The notes below the pieces were generated by a model, which saw nothing but the letters and a program-made list of their open reading frames with translations, made no database searches and had not been told where the DNA came from. Source: Elymus sibiricus (taxonomy: Eukaryota > Streptophyta > Magnoliopsida > Poales > Poaceae). From it: a stretch of DNA of 64,000 bases. The stretch is taken from NCBI GenBank assembly GCA_039707655.1, contig CM077671.1:303056509-303120508 (forward strand). Direction: 5' to 3'. The position numbers and the translations under genes were made by a program. Position 1 is the stretch's first letter. Each line of letters opens with the position of its first letter. Of this stretch, positions 11,290-22,365 are shown in pieces.

Positions 11290-11805
11290 TTTTCTCTTTT
11301 CTTATGTAAATACATGATGTACATTATTATTAAATACTTGTTTTGAACACTTTTTGAATACATGGTCAATATTTTTTCAAATACGTGGTGAAATTTTCTT
11401 AATGACACCAAACATTTTTTCATCACAATGTAAATTTTTCGTACACATCAGGAATATTTTTAACTACGTGTTTAACATTTTTCAAATACAGAAAAAATAG
11501 TTTTGAAAAATGTATGTTTTTATCTACTTTTATTTAATATACATTATAGATTTTTCGTATATAGAAGGAACAAATGTTTTACATGTTTATCATTTTTAAA
11601 GTACATGATTAACATTTTTTAAATGTGTGTTTTGAGGTCTACTTTTTTTCATACAAACTGTACAGTAGGAACATTCTTTTTATACTTGTTAAACATTTTT
11701 CAAACACATGATTACCATTTTTTCAGATATATGTTTGAATGTCTATTTTTTCATAAAGATTGTACACTTTTTTTATACATAAGAAACATGTTTCTTAAAC
11801 ACGCT
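11290..11805. repeat. AT-rich degenerate tandem array, left part
   Basis: Variants of the words AACATTTTT(C/A)AAATACATG, TGTTTnnATGTCTACTTTTTTTCAT and TTTTTATACAT recur about every 45-60 bp. The same words in the same order reappear at 21520-21660, so the array was probably continuous before the 11806-21500 material inserted. Confidence 0.6.
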
Positions 11806-11967
11806 TGAAAGTGCATTAACACTCAGTTAGTATTTTGGTGTTGATAACAATAGGATTAATAAGATTTAATGTCAGTTGTCAAGTGTATCTTAGGACATTG
11901 GTTTCTCGTATTGTCTATGAACTTCGGTGACCCCCTATTTAAAAAGGACAAAAGATGGTGTTCTTTG
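11806..11967. mobile_element. left piece of an old LTR-like remnant split by a copia element
   Basis: The piece begins TGAAAGTGCATTAACACTC just where the AT-rich array ends and runs to the insertion site of the copia element; its continuation starts at 20553. The TG start is compatible with an LTR, but no second LTR or coding region is visible, so the class is a guess. Confidence 0.35.
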
Positions 11968-13743
11968 TGTTGGGACCGTTGCATGGGAAACAAAAATTTT
12001 CCTACGCACATGCAAGATCTATCCATGGTGATGAGCATCTACGAGAGGGAGAGTGGATCTACATACCCTTCTAGATCGCTAAGCGGGAAGCGTTAAGAAA
12101 CGTAGTTGATGTAGTCGAACGTCTTCGCGATCCAAATCGCAAGCCGTCCCGCGAACCAATCACGATCTAGTGCCGAACGGACGGCACCTTCGCGTTCAGC
12201 ACACGTACAGCTCGATGACGATCTCCGCCTTCTTGATCCAGCAAGAGGAAGCGGAGAGGTAGATGAGTTCTCCGGCAACACGACGGCGTGGTGGCGGTGG
12301 TGGTGGTGCTATCCCGGCAGGGCTACGCCTAGCGCTACCGAAACCGCGAACGGAGGAGAAAACGATCTAGGGAGAGAGAGGGGCGCCAAGGGCTTCGTGT
12401 GTGCTCTTGGGGCGCCCCCTCCCCTCTATATATAGGTGGAGGGGCGTGGAGATCAGCCCCTCCAAGCCCTAGGGCGCAGCCAAGGGGGAGGGGTTGGACT
12501 CCTAGTACAATTCCCTCCCTTTCCATAAACACGCGGACTTTCCACCTCTCCCAAGCCACATGGGCCTTGAGGGACTTGTGCGCCTGGCCCAATAAGGCCA
12601 GGGTGCCTCCCCTCAGCCCATGCAAACCCTTGGGACGTGGTGGAACCCTTGGTGGACTTCCGGACTCCTCCGGAAGTTTCCGGAACCTTCTAGAAGCTTC
12701 CCGATACAATACCGGAAAAACCCGAAACTTTTCCGGTCGCCAAAATATGACTTCCCATATATAAATCTTTACCTCCAGACCATTCCAGAGCTCCTCGTGA
12801 CGTCTGGGATCTCATCCGGGACTCCGAACAACCTTCGGTCAACAACATACATAACTCAATACTACCAAAACGTCACCGAACGTTAAGTGTGCAGACCCTG
12901 CGAGTTCGAGAACTATGTAGACATGACCGAGACACCTCTACGGTCAATAACCAATAGCGGGACCTGGATGCCCATATTGGTTCCTACATATTCTATGAAG
13001 ATCTTTATCGGTTGAACCTCTATGTCAAGGATTCAGTTAATCCCGTACGCTGTTCCCTTTGTTCATCGGTATGTTACTTGCCCGCGATTCGATCGTCGGT
13101 ATCTTCATACCTAGTTCAATCTCGTTACCGGCAAGTCTCTTTACTTGTTCCATAATACAAGATCCCGTGGCTAACACTTTAGTCACTTTGCTTGCAAGGC
13201 TCATTGTGATGTTGTATTACCGAGTGGGCCCTAAGATACCTCTCCGTCACACGGAGTAACAAATCCCAGTCTTGATCCATGCCAACTCAACAGACACCCT
13301 CGGCGATACCTGTAGAGCATCTTTATAGTCACCCAGTTACGTTGTGATGTTTGATACACACAAGGTACTCCTCCGGTGTCAGCGAGTTACATGATTTCAT
13401 GGTCATAGGAACACATACTTGACATGCAGAAAACAATAGCAATAAACTGACACGATCATATGCTACGTTCATAGTTTGGGTCTTGTCCATCACATCATTC
13501 TCCTAATGACGTGATCCCGTTATCAAATGACATCTCATGTCTATGGCCAGGAAACCTTGACCATCTTTGATCAACGAGCTAGTCTACTAGAGGCATACTA
13601 GGGACATAGTGTTGTCTATGTACCCACACATGTATTTGAGTTTCCAATCAATACAATTATAGCATGGATAATAAACGATTATCATGAACAAGGAAATATA
13701 ATAATAACCATTTTATTATTGCCTCTAGGGCATATTTCCAACA
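11968..13743 (-). repeat. 3' LTR of the 8.6-kb copia element
   Basis: It is bounded by the TSD on the left and by the purine tract on the right, and it matches 18776-20552 along its full length. The left terminus reads TGTTGGGACC where the partner has TGTTGGGGAAC, so its own edge is mutated. Confidence 0.92.
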
Positions 13744-13756
13744 GTCTCCCACTTGC
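13744..13756 (-). other. polypurine tract of the 8.6-kb copia element
   Basis: On the minus strand GCAAGTGGGAGAC abuts the 3' LTR. This is the plus-strand DNA primer position. Confidence 0.8.
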
Positions 13757-13789
13757 ACTAGAGTCAATAATCTAGCTCACATCACCATG

Positions 13790-16700
13790 TGATCAACATT
13801 GTAATGAATCTAACACCCAATGAGTTCTGGGGTTCGATCATGTTTTGCATGTGAGAAAGGTTCTAGTCAACAGTCTGCAACATTCAGATCCGTGTGTTCT
13901 TTTCAAATCTATATGTCATACTGCAGATGCTACGACGCCCCACTTGGAGCTATTCCAAATGGTTGCCCCACTATACGTATCCGGATTGCTACTCAGAGTC
14001 ATCCGGATTGGTGTCAAAGCTTGCATCGACGTAACCCTTTACGACGAACTCTTTGTCACCTCCATAATCGAGAATCATTTCCTTAGTGGCCCAATAAGGA
14101 TAATTTTGACCGTTGTTCAGTGATCCACTCCTGGACCACTCTTGTACCCCTTGACAGACTCATGGCAAGACACACATCAGGTGCGGTACACAGCATGGCA
14201 TACTATACAGAGCCTATGGATAGGGGACGACCTTCGTCCTTTCTCTTTCTTCTGCCGTGGTCGAGCTTTGAGTCTCACTCAACTCCACACCTCACAAATC
14301 AAGCAAGAACTCTTTCTTTGACTGATCCATTTTGAACTCTTTCAAAATCTTGTCAAGGTATGTACTCATTGAAAGTTTTGTCAGACGTCTTGATCTATCT
14401 CTATAGATCCTGATGCCCAATATTTAAGTAGCTTCTTTCCAGGTTTTCCTTTGAAAAACCCCCTTTCAAACAATCATTTATGCTTTCCAGAAATTCTACA
14501 TCATTTCCGATCAACAATATGTCATCCACATATACTTATCAGAAATTCTATAGTGCTCCCACTCACTTTATTGTAAATACAAGTTTCTCATAAACTTTGT
14601 ATAGACCCAAAACTTTGATCGCCTCATCAAAGCGTATATTCCAACTCCGAGATGCTTGCTCCAGTCCATAGAAGGATCGCTGGAGCTTGCATACATTTTA
14701 GCATCCTAAGGACTGACAAAACCTTCTGGTTGTATCACATACAACCTTTCCTCGCGGAAACCGTTAAGGAAACTCTGTTTTGACATCCATCTGCCAGATT
14801 TCATAATTGAAAAATGCAGCAACTGCTAACATAATTCCAACGGACTTTAGCATCGCTACGGGTGAGAAAGTCTCATCGTAGTCAACTCCTTGACCTTGTC
14901 GGAAAACTTCTTTGCGACAAGTCGAGCTTTATAAATGGTGACATTTACCATCAGCGTCTGTCTTCTTCTTAAAGGTCCATTTGTACTCAACGGCCTGCCG
15001 TTCAACGGGCAAGTCTACCAAAGTCTATACTTGGTTTTCATACATGGATCCTATCTCGGATTTCATGGCTCCTAGCCATTTGTTGGAATCCGGGCCCACC
15101 ATCGCTTCTTCATAGCTCGTAGGTTCACTGTTGTCTAACAACATGACCTCCAAGACAGAATTGACGTACCACTCAGGGGCGGTACGAGTCCTTGTCGACC
15201 TACGAGGTTCGGTAGTAACTTGATCCGAAGCTTCATGATCATCATTTGCTTCCTCTTCACTTGGTGTAGGCGTTGCAGAAACATCTTTCTGCGTTGTGCT
15301 ACTATCCAACTGAAGTGACGGTTCAACAACCGCATCAAGTTCTACTTTCCTCCCACTCAATTCTTTCGAGAAAAACTCTTTCTCGAGAAAGGACACATTT
15401 TTAGCAACAAACACTTTGCGCTTGGATCAGAGATAGAAGGTTCACCCAATTGTTACGTTAGGTTATTCTATGAAGATGCATTTGTCCGCTTTGGGTTCGA
15501 GCTCATCAGGTTGAAACCTTTTTTTCACATAAGCGTCGCAGCCCCAAACATTAAGAAATGACAGCTTAGGTTTCTGCCAAACCAAAATTCATATGGTGTC
15601 ATCTCAACGGACTTAGATGGTGCCCTATTTAAAGTGAATGTAGTTGTCTCTAATGCATAACCCCAAAACGATAGTGGCAAATCGATAAGAGACATCATAG
15701 TACGCATCATATCCAATAGAGCACGACTACGACGTTCGGACACACCATCACACTATGGTGTTCCAGGTGGCGTGAGTTGTGAAACAACTTCCACATTGTC
15801 TTAAGTTGTATATCAAACTCGTAACTCAGATATTTACCTCCACGATCATATCGTAGACATTTTATCTTCTTGTCACGATGATCTCAAACTTCACTCTGAA
15901 TTTTTTTGAACTTTTCAAATGTTTCAGACTTGTGTTTCATTAAGTAAATATCCCCATATCTACTCAAATCATCAGTGAAGGTAAGAAAATAGCGATATCC
16001 ACCGCACGCTTCAACACTCATTGGATCGCTACATCAACATGTATCATTTCCAATAAGTCACTAGCCCGCTCCATCATACCGGAAAACGGGGTCTTAGTCA
16101 TCTTGCCCATGAGGCATGGTCCGCATGTCTCAACCGATTCGAAATCGAGTGAGTCAAAAGATCCATCAGCATGGAGTTTCTTCATGCGCTTTACACCAAT
16201 ATGACCTTGGCGGCAGTGCCACAAGTATGTGGTACTATCATTATTAACTTTGCATCTTTTGGCATCAATATTATGAACATGTGTATTACTACGATCGAGA
16301 TTCAATAAACTATTCTCATTGGGTGCATGACCATTGAAGGTATTATTCATGTAAACAGAATAACCATTATTCTCTAACTTAAATGAATAACCGTATTGCA
16401 ATAAACACAATCTAATCACGTTCATGCTCAACGCAAACACCAAATAACGTTTATTTAGGTTCATCACTAATCCCGAAGGTAGATAGAGCGTGCGATGGTG
16501 ATCACATCAACCTTGGAAACACTTCCAACACACATCGTCACCTCGCCCTTAGCTAGTCTCCGTTCATTCCGTAGCTTTTATTTCGAGTTACCAACGTTTA
16601 GCAACTGAACCAGTATCTAATACCCAGGTGCTACTAGGAGTACTAGCAAGGTACACATGCATAAAACGTATATCAAATATACTTCTGTTGACGTTGCCAG

Positions 16701-17260
16701 CCTTCTTATCTACCAAGTATCTAGGGCAGTTCCGTTTCAGTGACCGTTCTCCTCATAATAGAAGCACTTAGTCTCGGGTTTGGGTTCAACCTTGGGTTTC
16801 TTTACTGGAGCAGCAACTGGCTTGCCATCCATGAAGTTTCCCTCCTTGCCCTTGCCCTTCTCGAAACTAGTGGTTTTACTAACCATCAACACTTGATGCT
16901 CCTTCTTGATTTCTACCTTCGCGGTGTCAAACATCGCGAATAGCTCGGGGATCATTATTTCCATCCCTGGTATTTCATAGTTCATCACGAAGCTCTAGTA
17001 GCTTTGTGGCAGTGACTTGGAGAACTATATCAACCACTATCTTATCTGGAAGATCAACTCCCACTCGATTCAAGCGATTGTAGCACCCAGACAATCTGAG
17101 CACATGCTCACCGACTGAGCTATTCTCCTTCATCTTGCAAGCAAAGAATCTTGTTGGAGGTCTCATACCTCTCAACGCGGGCACGAGCCTGAAATCCCAA
17201 TTTCAGCTCTTAGAACATCTCATATGTTCCGTGACGTTCAAAACGTTTTGGAGCCTCAAT
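13790..17260 (-). pseudogene. copia gag-pol remnant with many frameshifts
   Basis: Order on the minus strand: gag piece (17184-16975, UBN2-like), zinc-knuckle piece (16988-16737, with C-x2-[Y]-x4-H), protease with DTG at 16609-16617, GAG-pre-integrase with the H/C zinc pattern (16467-16018), integrase C-terminal part (15743-15525), linker to RT (15414-15025), RT with an intact YVDD at 14521-14532, and RNase H remains to about 13800. Stops and frame changes separate the pieces. The interior has about the normal length for the group, so it decayed by point changes and small indels rather than by large deletion. Confidence 0.8.
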
Positions 17261-18760
17261 TGTAAGCCGTAATGCATGACGCACTGAACTATCAAGTAGT
17301 CATCAGAACGTGCCTGTCAGATGTTCACAACATCTACAGACGAGGTTTGAGGGGGTGGCGCACCGAGCGGTGCATTAAGGACATAAGCCTTCTGTGCAGC
17401 AATGAGGACAATCCTCAGATCACGGACCCAGTCCGCATTATTGCTACCATCATCTTTCAACTCTATTTTCTCTAGGAACGTATATATAAAAAAACACAGG
17501 GGAGCTACAGCGCAAGCTATTGATCTACAACATAATTTGCAAAGATATTTTGACTATGTTCATGATAATGAGTTCAGTTAATCATATTACTAAAGAACTC
17601 CCACTCAAATTGACATCCCTCCGGTCATCCGAGTGTTACATGATCCAAATACACCAACCCAAGTCCGATCATCACGTGAGATGAGGTGGTTTCAATGGTG
17701 AACATCTCCATGTTGATCATATCTACTATATGACTCATGTTCGACCTTTCGGTCTCTTGTGTTCCGAGGCCATGTCTGTACATGCTAGGCTCGTCAAGTT
17801 TAACCCGAGTGTTCTGCATGTGCAACACTGGCTTGCACCCGTTGTATGTGAACGTAGAGTCTATCACACCCGATCATCACGTGGTGTCTCGAAACGACGA
17901 ACTTTCGCAACGGTGCACACTCGGGGAGAACACAATTTTATCTTGAAATTTTAGTGAGGGATCACCTTATAATGCTACCGTCGTCCTAATCAAAACAAGG
18001 TGCATAAAAGGATTAACATCACATGCAAATCATAAGTGACATGATATGGCCATGATCTTGTGCTTTTGATCTCCATCTTGAAAGCACCGGCATGATCTCC
18101 ATCGTCACCGGCATAACACCATGATCTCCATCATCTTGATCTCCAACAACGTGTCGCCATGAGGTTGTCGCGCCAACTATTGCTTCTACCACTATTGCTA
18201 ACTCATAGCGATAAAGTAAAGCAAAAAGGCAAGAATAAATTAAAGACAACCCTATGGCTCCTGCCGGCTGCCGTACTCATCGACATGCAAGTCGTGATAA
18301 TCTATACAAAACATGATCATCTCATACATCACATATATCTCATCATGTTTCTGGCCATATCATATCACATCATACCCTGCAAAAATAAGTTAGACGTCCT
18401 CTAATTTGTTGTTGCATGTTTTACGTGGCTGCTATGGGTATCTAGCAAGAACGATTCTTACCGACGCAAAATCACAACGGTGATATACAAGTTGCTATTT
18501 CACCTTCTACAAGGACCGCCTCTGTCGAATCCGATTCAACTAAAGTGGGAGAGACAGACACCCGCCAGCCATCTTATGCAACAAAGTTACATGTCAGTCG
18601 ATGGAACCGGTCTCTCGTACGTGGACGAGTAAGGTTGGTCCGAGCCGCTTCATCCCGCAATACTGCTGAATCAAGAAAAGACTAAGGACGGAAGCAATCT
18701 AAATATCAACGCCCACAAACTCCTTTGTGTTCTACTCGTGATCTCATCTACGCATAGACC
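17261..18760 (-). other. untranslated leader of the 8.6-kb copia element
   Basis: The stretch between the primer site and the gag remnant has only short open frames on both strands. It corresponds in position to the leader of the BARE1/Angela group. No other feature was seen. Confidence 0.5.
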
Positions 18761-18762
18761 TA

Positions 18763-18774
18763 GCTCTGATACCA
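18763..18774 (-). other. primer-binding site, tRNA-Met type
   Basis: On the minus strand TGGTATCAGAGC, complementary to the 3' end of initiator tRNA-Met, lies one base inside the 5' LTR. Confidence 0.9.
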
Positions 18775-18775
18775 C

Positions 18776-20552
18776 TGTTGGGGAACGTTGCATGGGAAAC
18801 AAAAAATTTCCTACGCACATGCAAGATCTATCCATGGTGATGAGCATCTACGAGAGGGAGAGTGGATATACATACCCTTGCAGATCGCTAAGCGGGAAGC
18901 GTTAAGAAACGCGGTTGATGTAGTCGAACGTCTTCGCGATCCAAATCGCAAGCCGTCCCGCGAACCAATCACGATCTAGTGCCGAACGGACGGCACCTCC
19001 GCGTTCAGCACACGTACAGCTCGATGACGATCTCCGCCTTCTTGATCCAGCAAGAGGGAGCGGAGAGGTAGATGAGTTCTCCGGCAACATGACGGCGTGG
19101 TGGTGGTGGTGGTGGTGCTATCCCGGCAGGGCTACGCCTAGCGCTACCGAAACCGCGAACGGAGGAGAAAACGATCTAGGGAGAGAGAGGGGCGCCAAGG
19201 GCTTCGTGTGTGCTCTTGGGGCGCCCCCTCCCCTCTATATATAGGTGGAGGGGCGTGGAGATCAGCCCCTCCAAGCCCTAGGGCGCAGCCAAGGGGGAGG
19301 GGTTGGACTCCTAGTCCAATTCCCTCCCTTTCCATAAACAGGTGGACTTTCCACCTCTCCCAAGCCACATGGGCCTTGAGGGACTTGTGCGCCTGGCCCA
19401 ATAAGGCCAGGGCGCCTCCCCTCAGCTCATGCAAACCCTTGGTACATGGTGGAACCCTTGGTGGACTTCCGGACTCCTCCGGAAGTTTCTGAAACCTTCT
19501 AGAAGCTTCCCGGTACAATACCGGAAAAATCCAAAACTTTTCCGGTCGCCAAAATATGACTTCCCATATATAAATCTTTACCTCCAGACCATTCCAGAGC
19601 TCCTCGTGACGTCCGGGATCTCATCCGGGACTCCGAACAACCTTCGGTCACCAACATACATAAATCAATACTACCGAAACGTCATCGAACGTTAAGTGTA
19701 CAGACCCTGCGGGTTCGAGAACTATGTAGACATGACCGAGACACCTCTACGGCCAATAACCAATTGCGGGACCTGGATGCCCATATTGGTTCCTACATAT
19801 TCTACGAAGATCTTTATCGGTTGAACCTCTATGTCAAGGATTCAGTTAATCCCGTACGCTGTTCCCTTTGTTCATCGGTATGTTACTTGCCCGAGATTCG
19901 ATCGTCGGTATCTCCATACCTAGTTCAATCTAGTTACCGACAAGTCTCCTTACTCGTTCCGTAATATAAGATCACATGGCTAACACTTTAGTCACTTTGC
20001 TTGCAAGGCTCATTGTGATGTTGTATTACCGAGTGGGCCCTGAGATACCTCTCCGTCACACAGAGTAACAAATCCCAGTCTTGATCCATGCCAACTCAAC
20101 AGACACCCTCGGAGATACCTGTAGAGCATCTTTATAGTCACCCAGTTACGTTGTGACGTTTGATACACACAAGGTACTCCTCCGGTGTCAGCGAGTTACA
20201 TGATCTCATGGTCATAGGAACACATACTTGACATGCAGAAAATAATAGCAATAAATTGACATGATCATATGCTACGTTCATAGTTTGGGTCTTGTCCATC
20301 ACATCATTCTCCTAATGACGTGATCCCGTTATCAAATGACATCTCATGTCTATGGCCAGGAAACCTTGACCATCTTTGATCAACGAGCTAGTCTACTAGA
20401 GGCATACTAGGGACACAGTGTTGTCTATGTACCCACACATGTATTTGAGTTTCCAATCAATACAATTATAGCATGGATAATAAACGATTATCATGAACAA
20501 GGAAATATAATAATAACCATTTTATTATTGCCTCTAGGGCATATTTCCAACA
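18776..20552 (-). repeat. 5' LTR of the 8.6-kb copia element
   Basis: The 1777-bp LTR runs from the primer site to the CTTTG duplication and aligns end to end with 11968-13743. Confidence 0.93.
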
Positions 20553-21030
20553 CTTTGGTGGCTCGAAAAGGTTTTTGGTTGATCTTGAGTGATAGGAGAA
20601 ACCGTACTATCAAGGAGGGTTGTTGAGATTAGGGAGTTGGAAAACTCAATTCACTTATACACTTATTGCCTTCCCCGATTATACCAATGAAAGGAAGGGG
20701 GTTATCCAGGGTTGATGTGGTCTTAGCCGCTTGTCTAGGTGCTTGGAGGCATCAGGAAGCCACCACTCGCCTCTGTGTGGTCCGAGTGCCCAGGGTCTCG
20801 GGTTCCGAAGCAGGGCTTTGGCCCCCTGGATGGTCTGGGTGCCTGGTGTCCTAGACCCTCGAGTTCCTGGTGCTCCCTCCTGCGCCCACCCATGTGTAGT
20901 GCACGTGAGTCCTTGACCTCCATGTTCCCGGGCCTCCATGATTACTACTGACAGCCAGACCTTTTTGGTTCGGGTGCTCGGGGCTACCGGCGGGGCAATG
21001 ACTCCCTTAGCCTTGGGGCGAGGGGGGGGG
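20553..21030. mobile_element. right piece of the old LTR-like remnant
   Basis: It continues 11806-11967 after removal of the copia element and one CTTTG. Words such as GAGAAACCGTACTATCAAGG recall the solo LTR at 30230-30260 (CCGTACTATCAAGGGGGG), so both may belong to related gypsy LTR families. The right boundary is not clear. Confidence 0.35.
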
Positions 21031-21039
21031 AGGAACAAA

Positions 21040-21510
21040 AGCTCGTAATCCGCGAGCATAATGAGCACCCGATATCTCGGCTCATTAAGCTCGTAGCTCG
21101 CTTCTTAATGAACAAAGCCAACCACTCATTCAGTTTGTTAAAGTTGACAACCTTAATGAACGAGCTAACGAGTTTCGCAAGCAGCTCGTTAGTACACCAC
21201 AACACATGTTTTTATCGTACATGACAATATTTTTGTGGTACCTCAACACATCTAGTCAATCTAATCGATCCATTCCAACCAATAGGAGGCGACCAACTAA
21301 CACACCGCCTTCCATAGTCACCACGTTCCTTCGTAAAAATTACACCCATACACTAATCTTGGAGGTTGTAACCCATCATATTCTGTTAACGAACACTCAC
21401 GAGCTTACGAGCTTTAAAGGAATAGAGTCGAGCAGGTCCTTTTCTTGTTAAGTTTAACAAGCTTAACAAGCATGAGCATAACGAGCCGAGCAACTTGTTA
21501 AGCAACCTAT
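21040..21510. repeat. cluster of AGCTCGT/ACGAGCT words
   Basis: The heptamer AGCTCGT and its complement or close variants occur repeatedly (21050, 21089, 21096, 21162, 21183, 21400, 21409, 21478), with GTTAA/TTAAC between them. Dense short inverted words of this kind are typical of subterminal regions of DNA transposons, but no TIR pair was found. Confidence 0.45.
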
Positions 21511-21710
21511 TTTTTGTATCCATCAAAAACATTTTCTTATACATGGTTACCATTTTTTATATATATGTTTTGATGTCTACTTTTTTTCACACACACGTTG
21601 TACTTTTTCGTATACATATAAACCATTTTTTATACACGTTGAATATTTAGAAAAATAAAATTATTTTTATAATATATGTTTGGAATATTTAGAAATATTA
21701 ACAAAAGTAA
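21511..21710. repeat. AT-rich degenerate array, right part
   Basis: It carries the words ACATGGTTACCATTTTTTAT, ATATGTTTTGATGTCTAC and CGTATACAT in the same order as the array at 11290-11805. Confidence 0.55.
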
Positions 21711-22365
21711 AAAAAGAAGCAAAAAAGGAATAAAATATTGAAACAACGAGCGCTTAAGGCCTGTGGACCTCCCGCGCGCTCTTCCGGTCCGGAAGGCTCC
21801 GTCCAAATCGACGCCTCTGCTCCTCCCTGCTGTCGACCCCTCCGTCCCCAAATCTTCTAGTACATGGAGCCGTGCGGCGGCGCTGGTGGCGATGGAGAGC
21901 GTCGACCTCTCCCCCTTCAACGCCACTTCACGAGCAGTGCAGCAGCGGCGGCCGCCGACCCCATTCTGGGCATGAGGTACCGCTCCTTTGAATCGCCATG
22001 ACACTGTTCCTCATCTGCTGTCCGACGTTCTGCTCCGTTTGTCTGAACCAAACAGCTTCGGAGGGTACTCATTCGATTACTATGGCGGTCACTGTGCGTC
22101 CATAGCCGACACCTGCCATCCATGAGGCGCCTACACACTAAACATAGAACTACTTCATTAGGTTACCATGATCATCACTTCATCAGCCCGTCGTTTTTAT
22201 TTAGTACTCACATATGAATATATGTGAATACAAGAGAAGTTCTGCAGGCCAGTAAACACGATCAAAGCATAACCCAAACCAATGTAACCGTGCGTGTCCA
22301 TCTAAGAAAATTGTGTATCTGTGTGACCGAAAAGTAGTACAGTAGAGAGAAAGAAGAACACAATG
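21711..22365. other. GC-rich stretch and 3' flank of the LRR pseudogene; no accepted gene
   Basis: A 70-codon GC-rich frame (21763-21975, plus) lacks an ATG at its start and any recognisable domain; it could be a captured exon fragment. The rest would include the 3' untranslated region of the minus-strand LRR pseudogene. Confidence 0.35.

Larger units (their letters stand above)
11968..20552 (-). mobile_element. copia element of the BARE1/Angela/WIS group, 8.6 kb, TSD CTTTG
   Basis: Two LTRs of 1776 and 1777 bp flank a 5.0-kb interior. The 5-bp duplication CTTTG sits at 11963-11967 and 20553-20557. On the minus strand the LTR begins TGTTGGAAATATGCCC and ends in CCAACA; the tRNA-Met primer site lies next to the right LTR and the purine tract next to the left one, so transcription runs right to left. 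By eye the LTRs differ at roughly 50 positions (about 3%), so the insertion is not recent. Coding remnants are gag, zinc knuckle, protease, integrase, RT and RNase H, all with stops and frameshifts. Confidence 0.93.

Noticed and set aside
12335..12764. 124- and 121-codon frames on opposite strands, repeated at 19144-19518
   Set aside because: They lie inside the two LTRs of the 8.6-kb copia element and are non-coding.
20679..21068. Minus-strand 129-codon frame in the old LTR-like remnant
   Set aside because: No domain; it lies across repeat-derived GC-rich sequence and competes with frames on the other strand.
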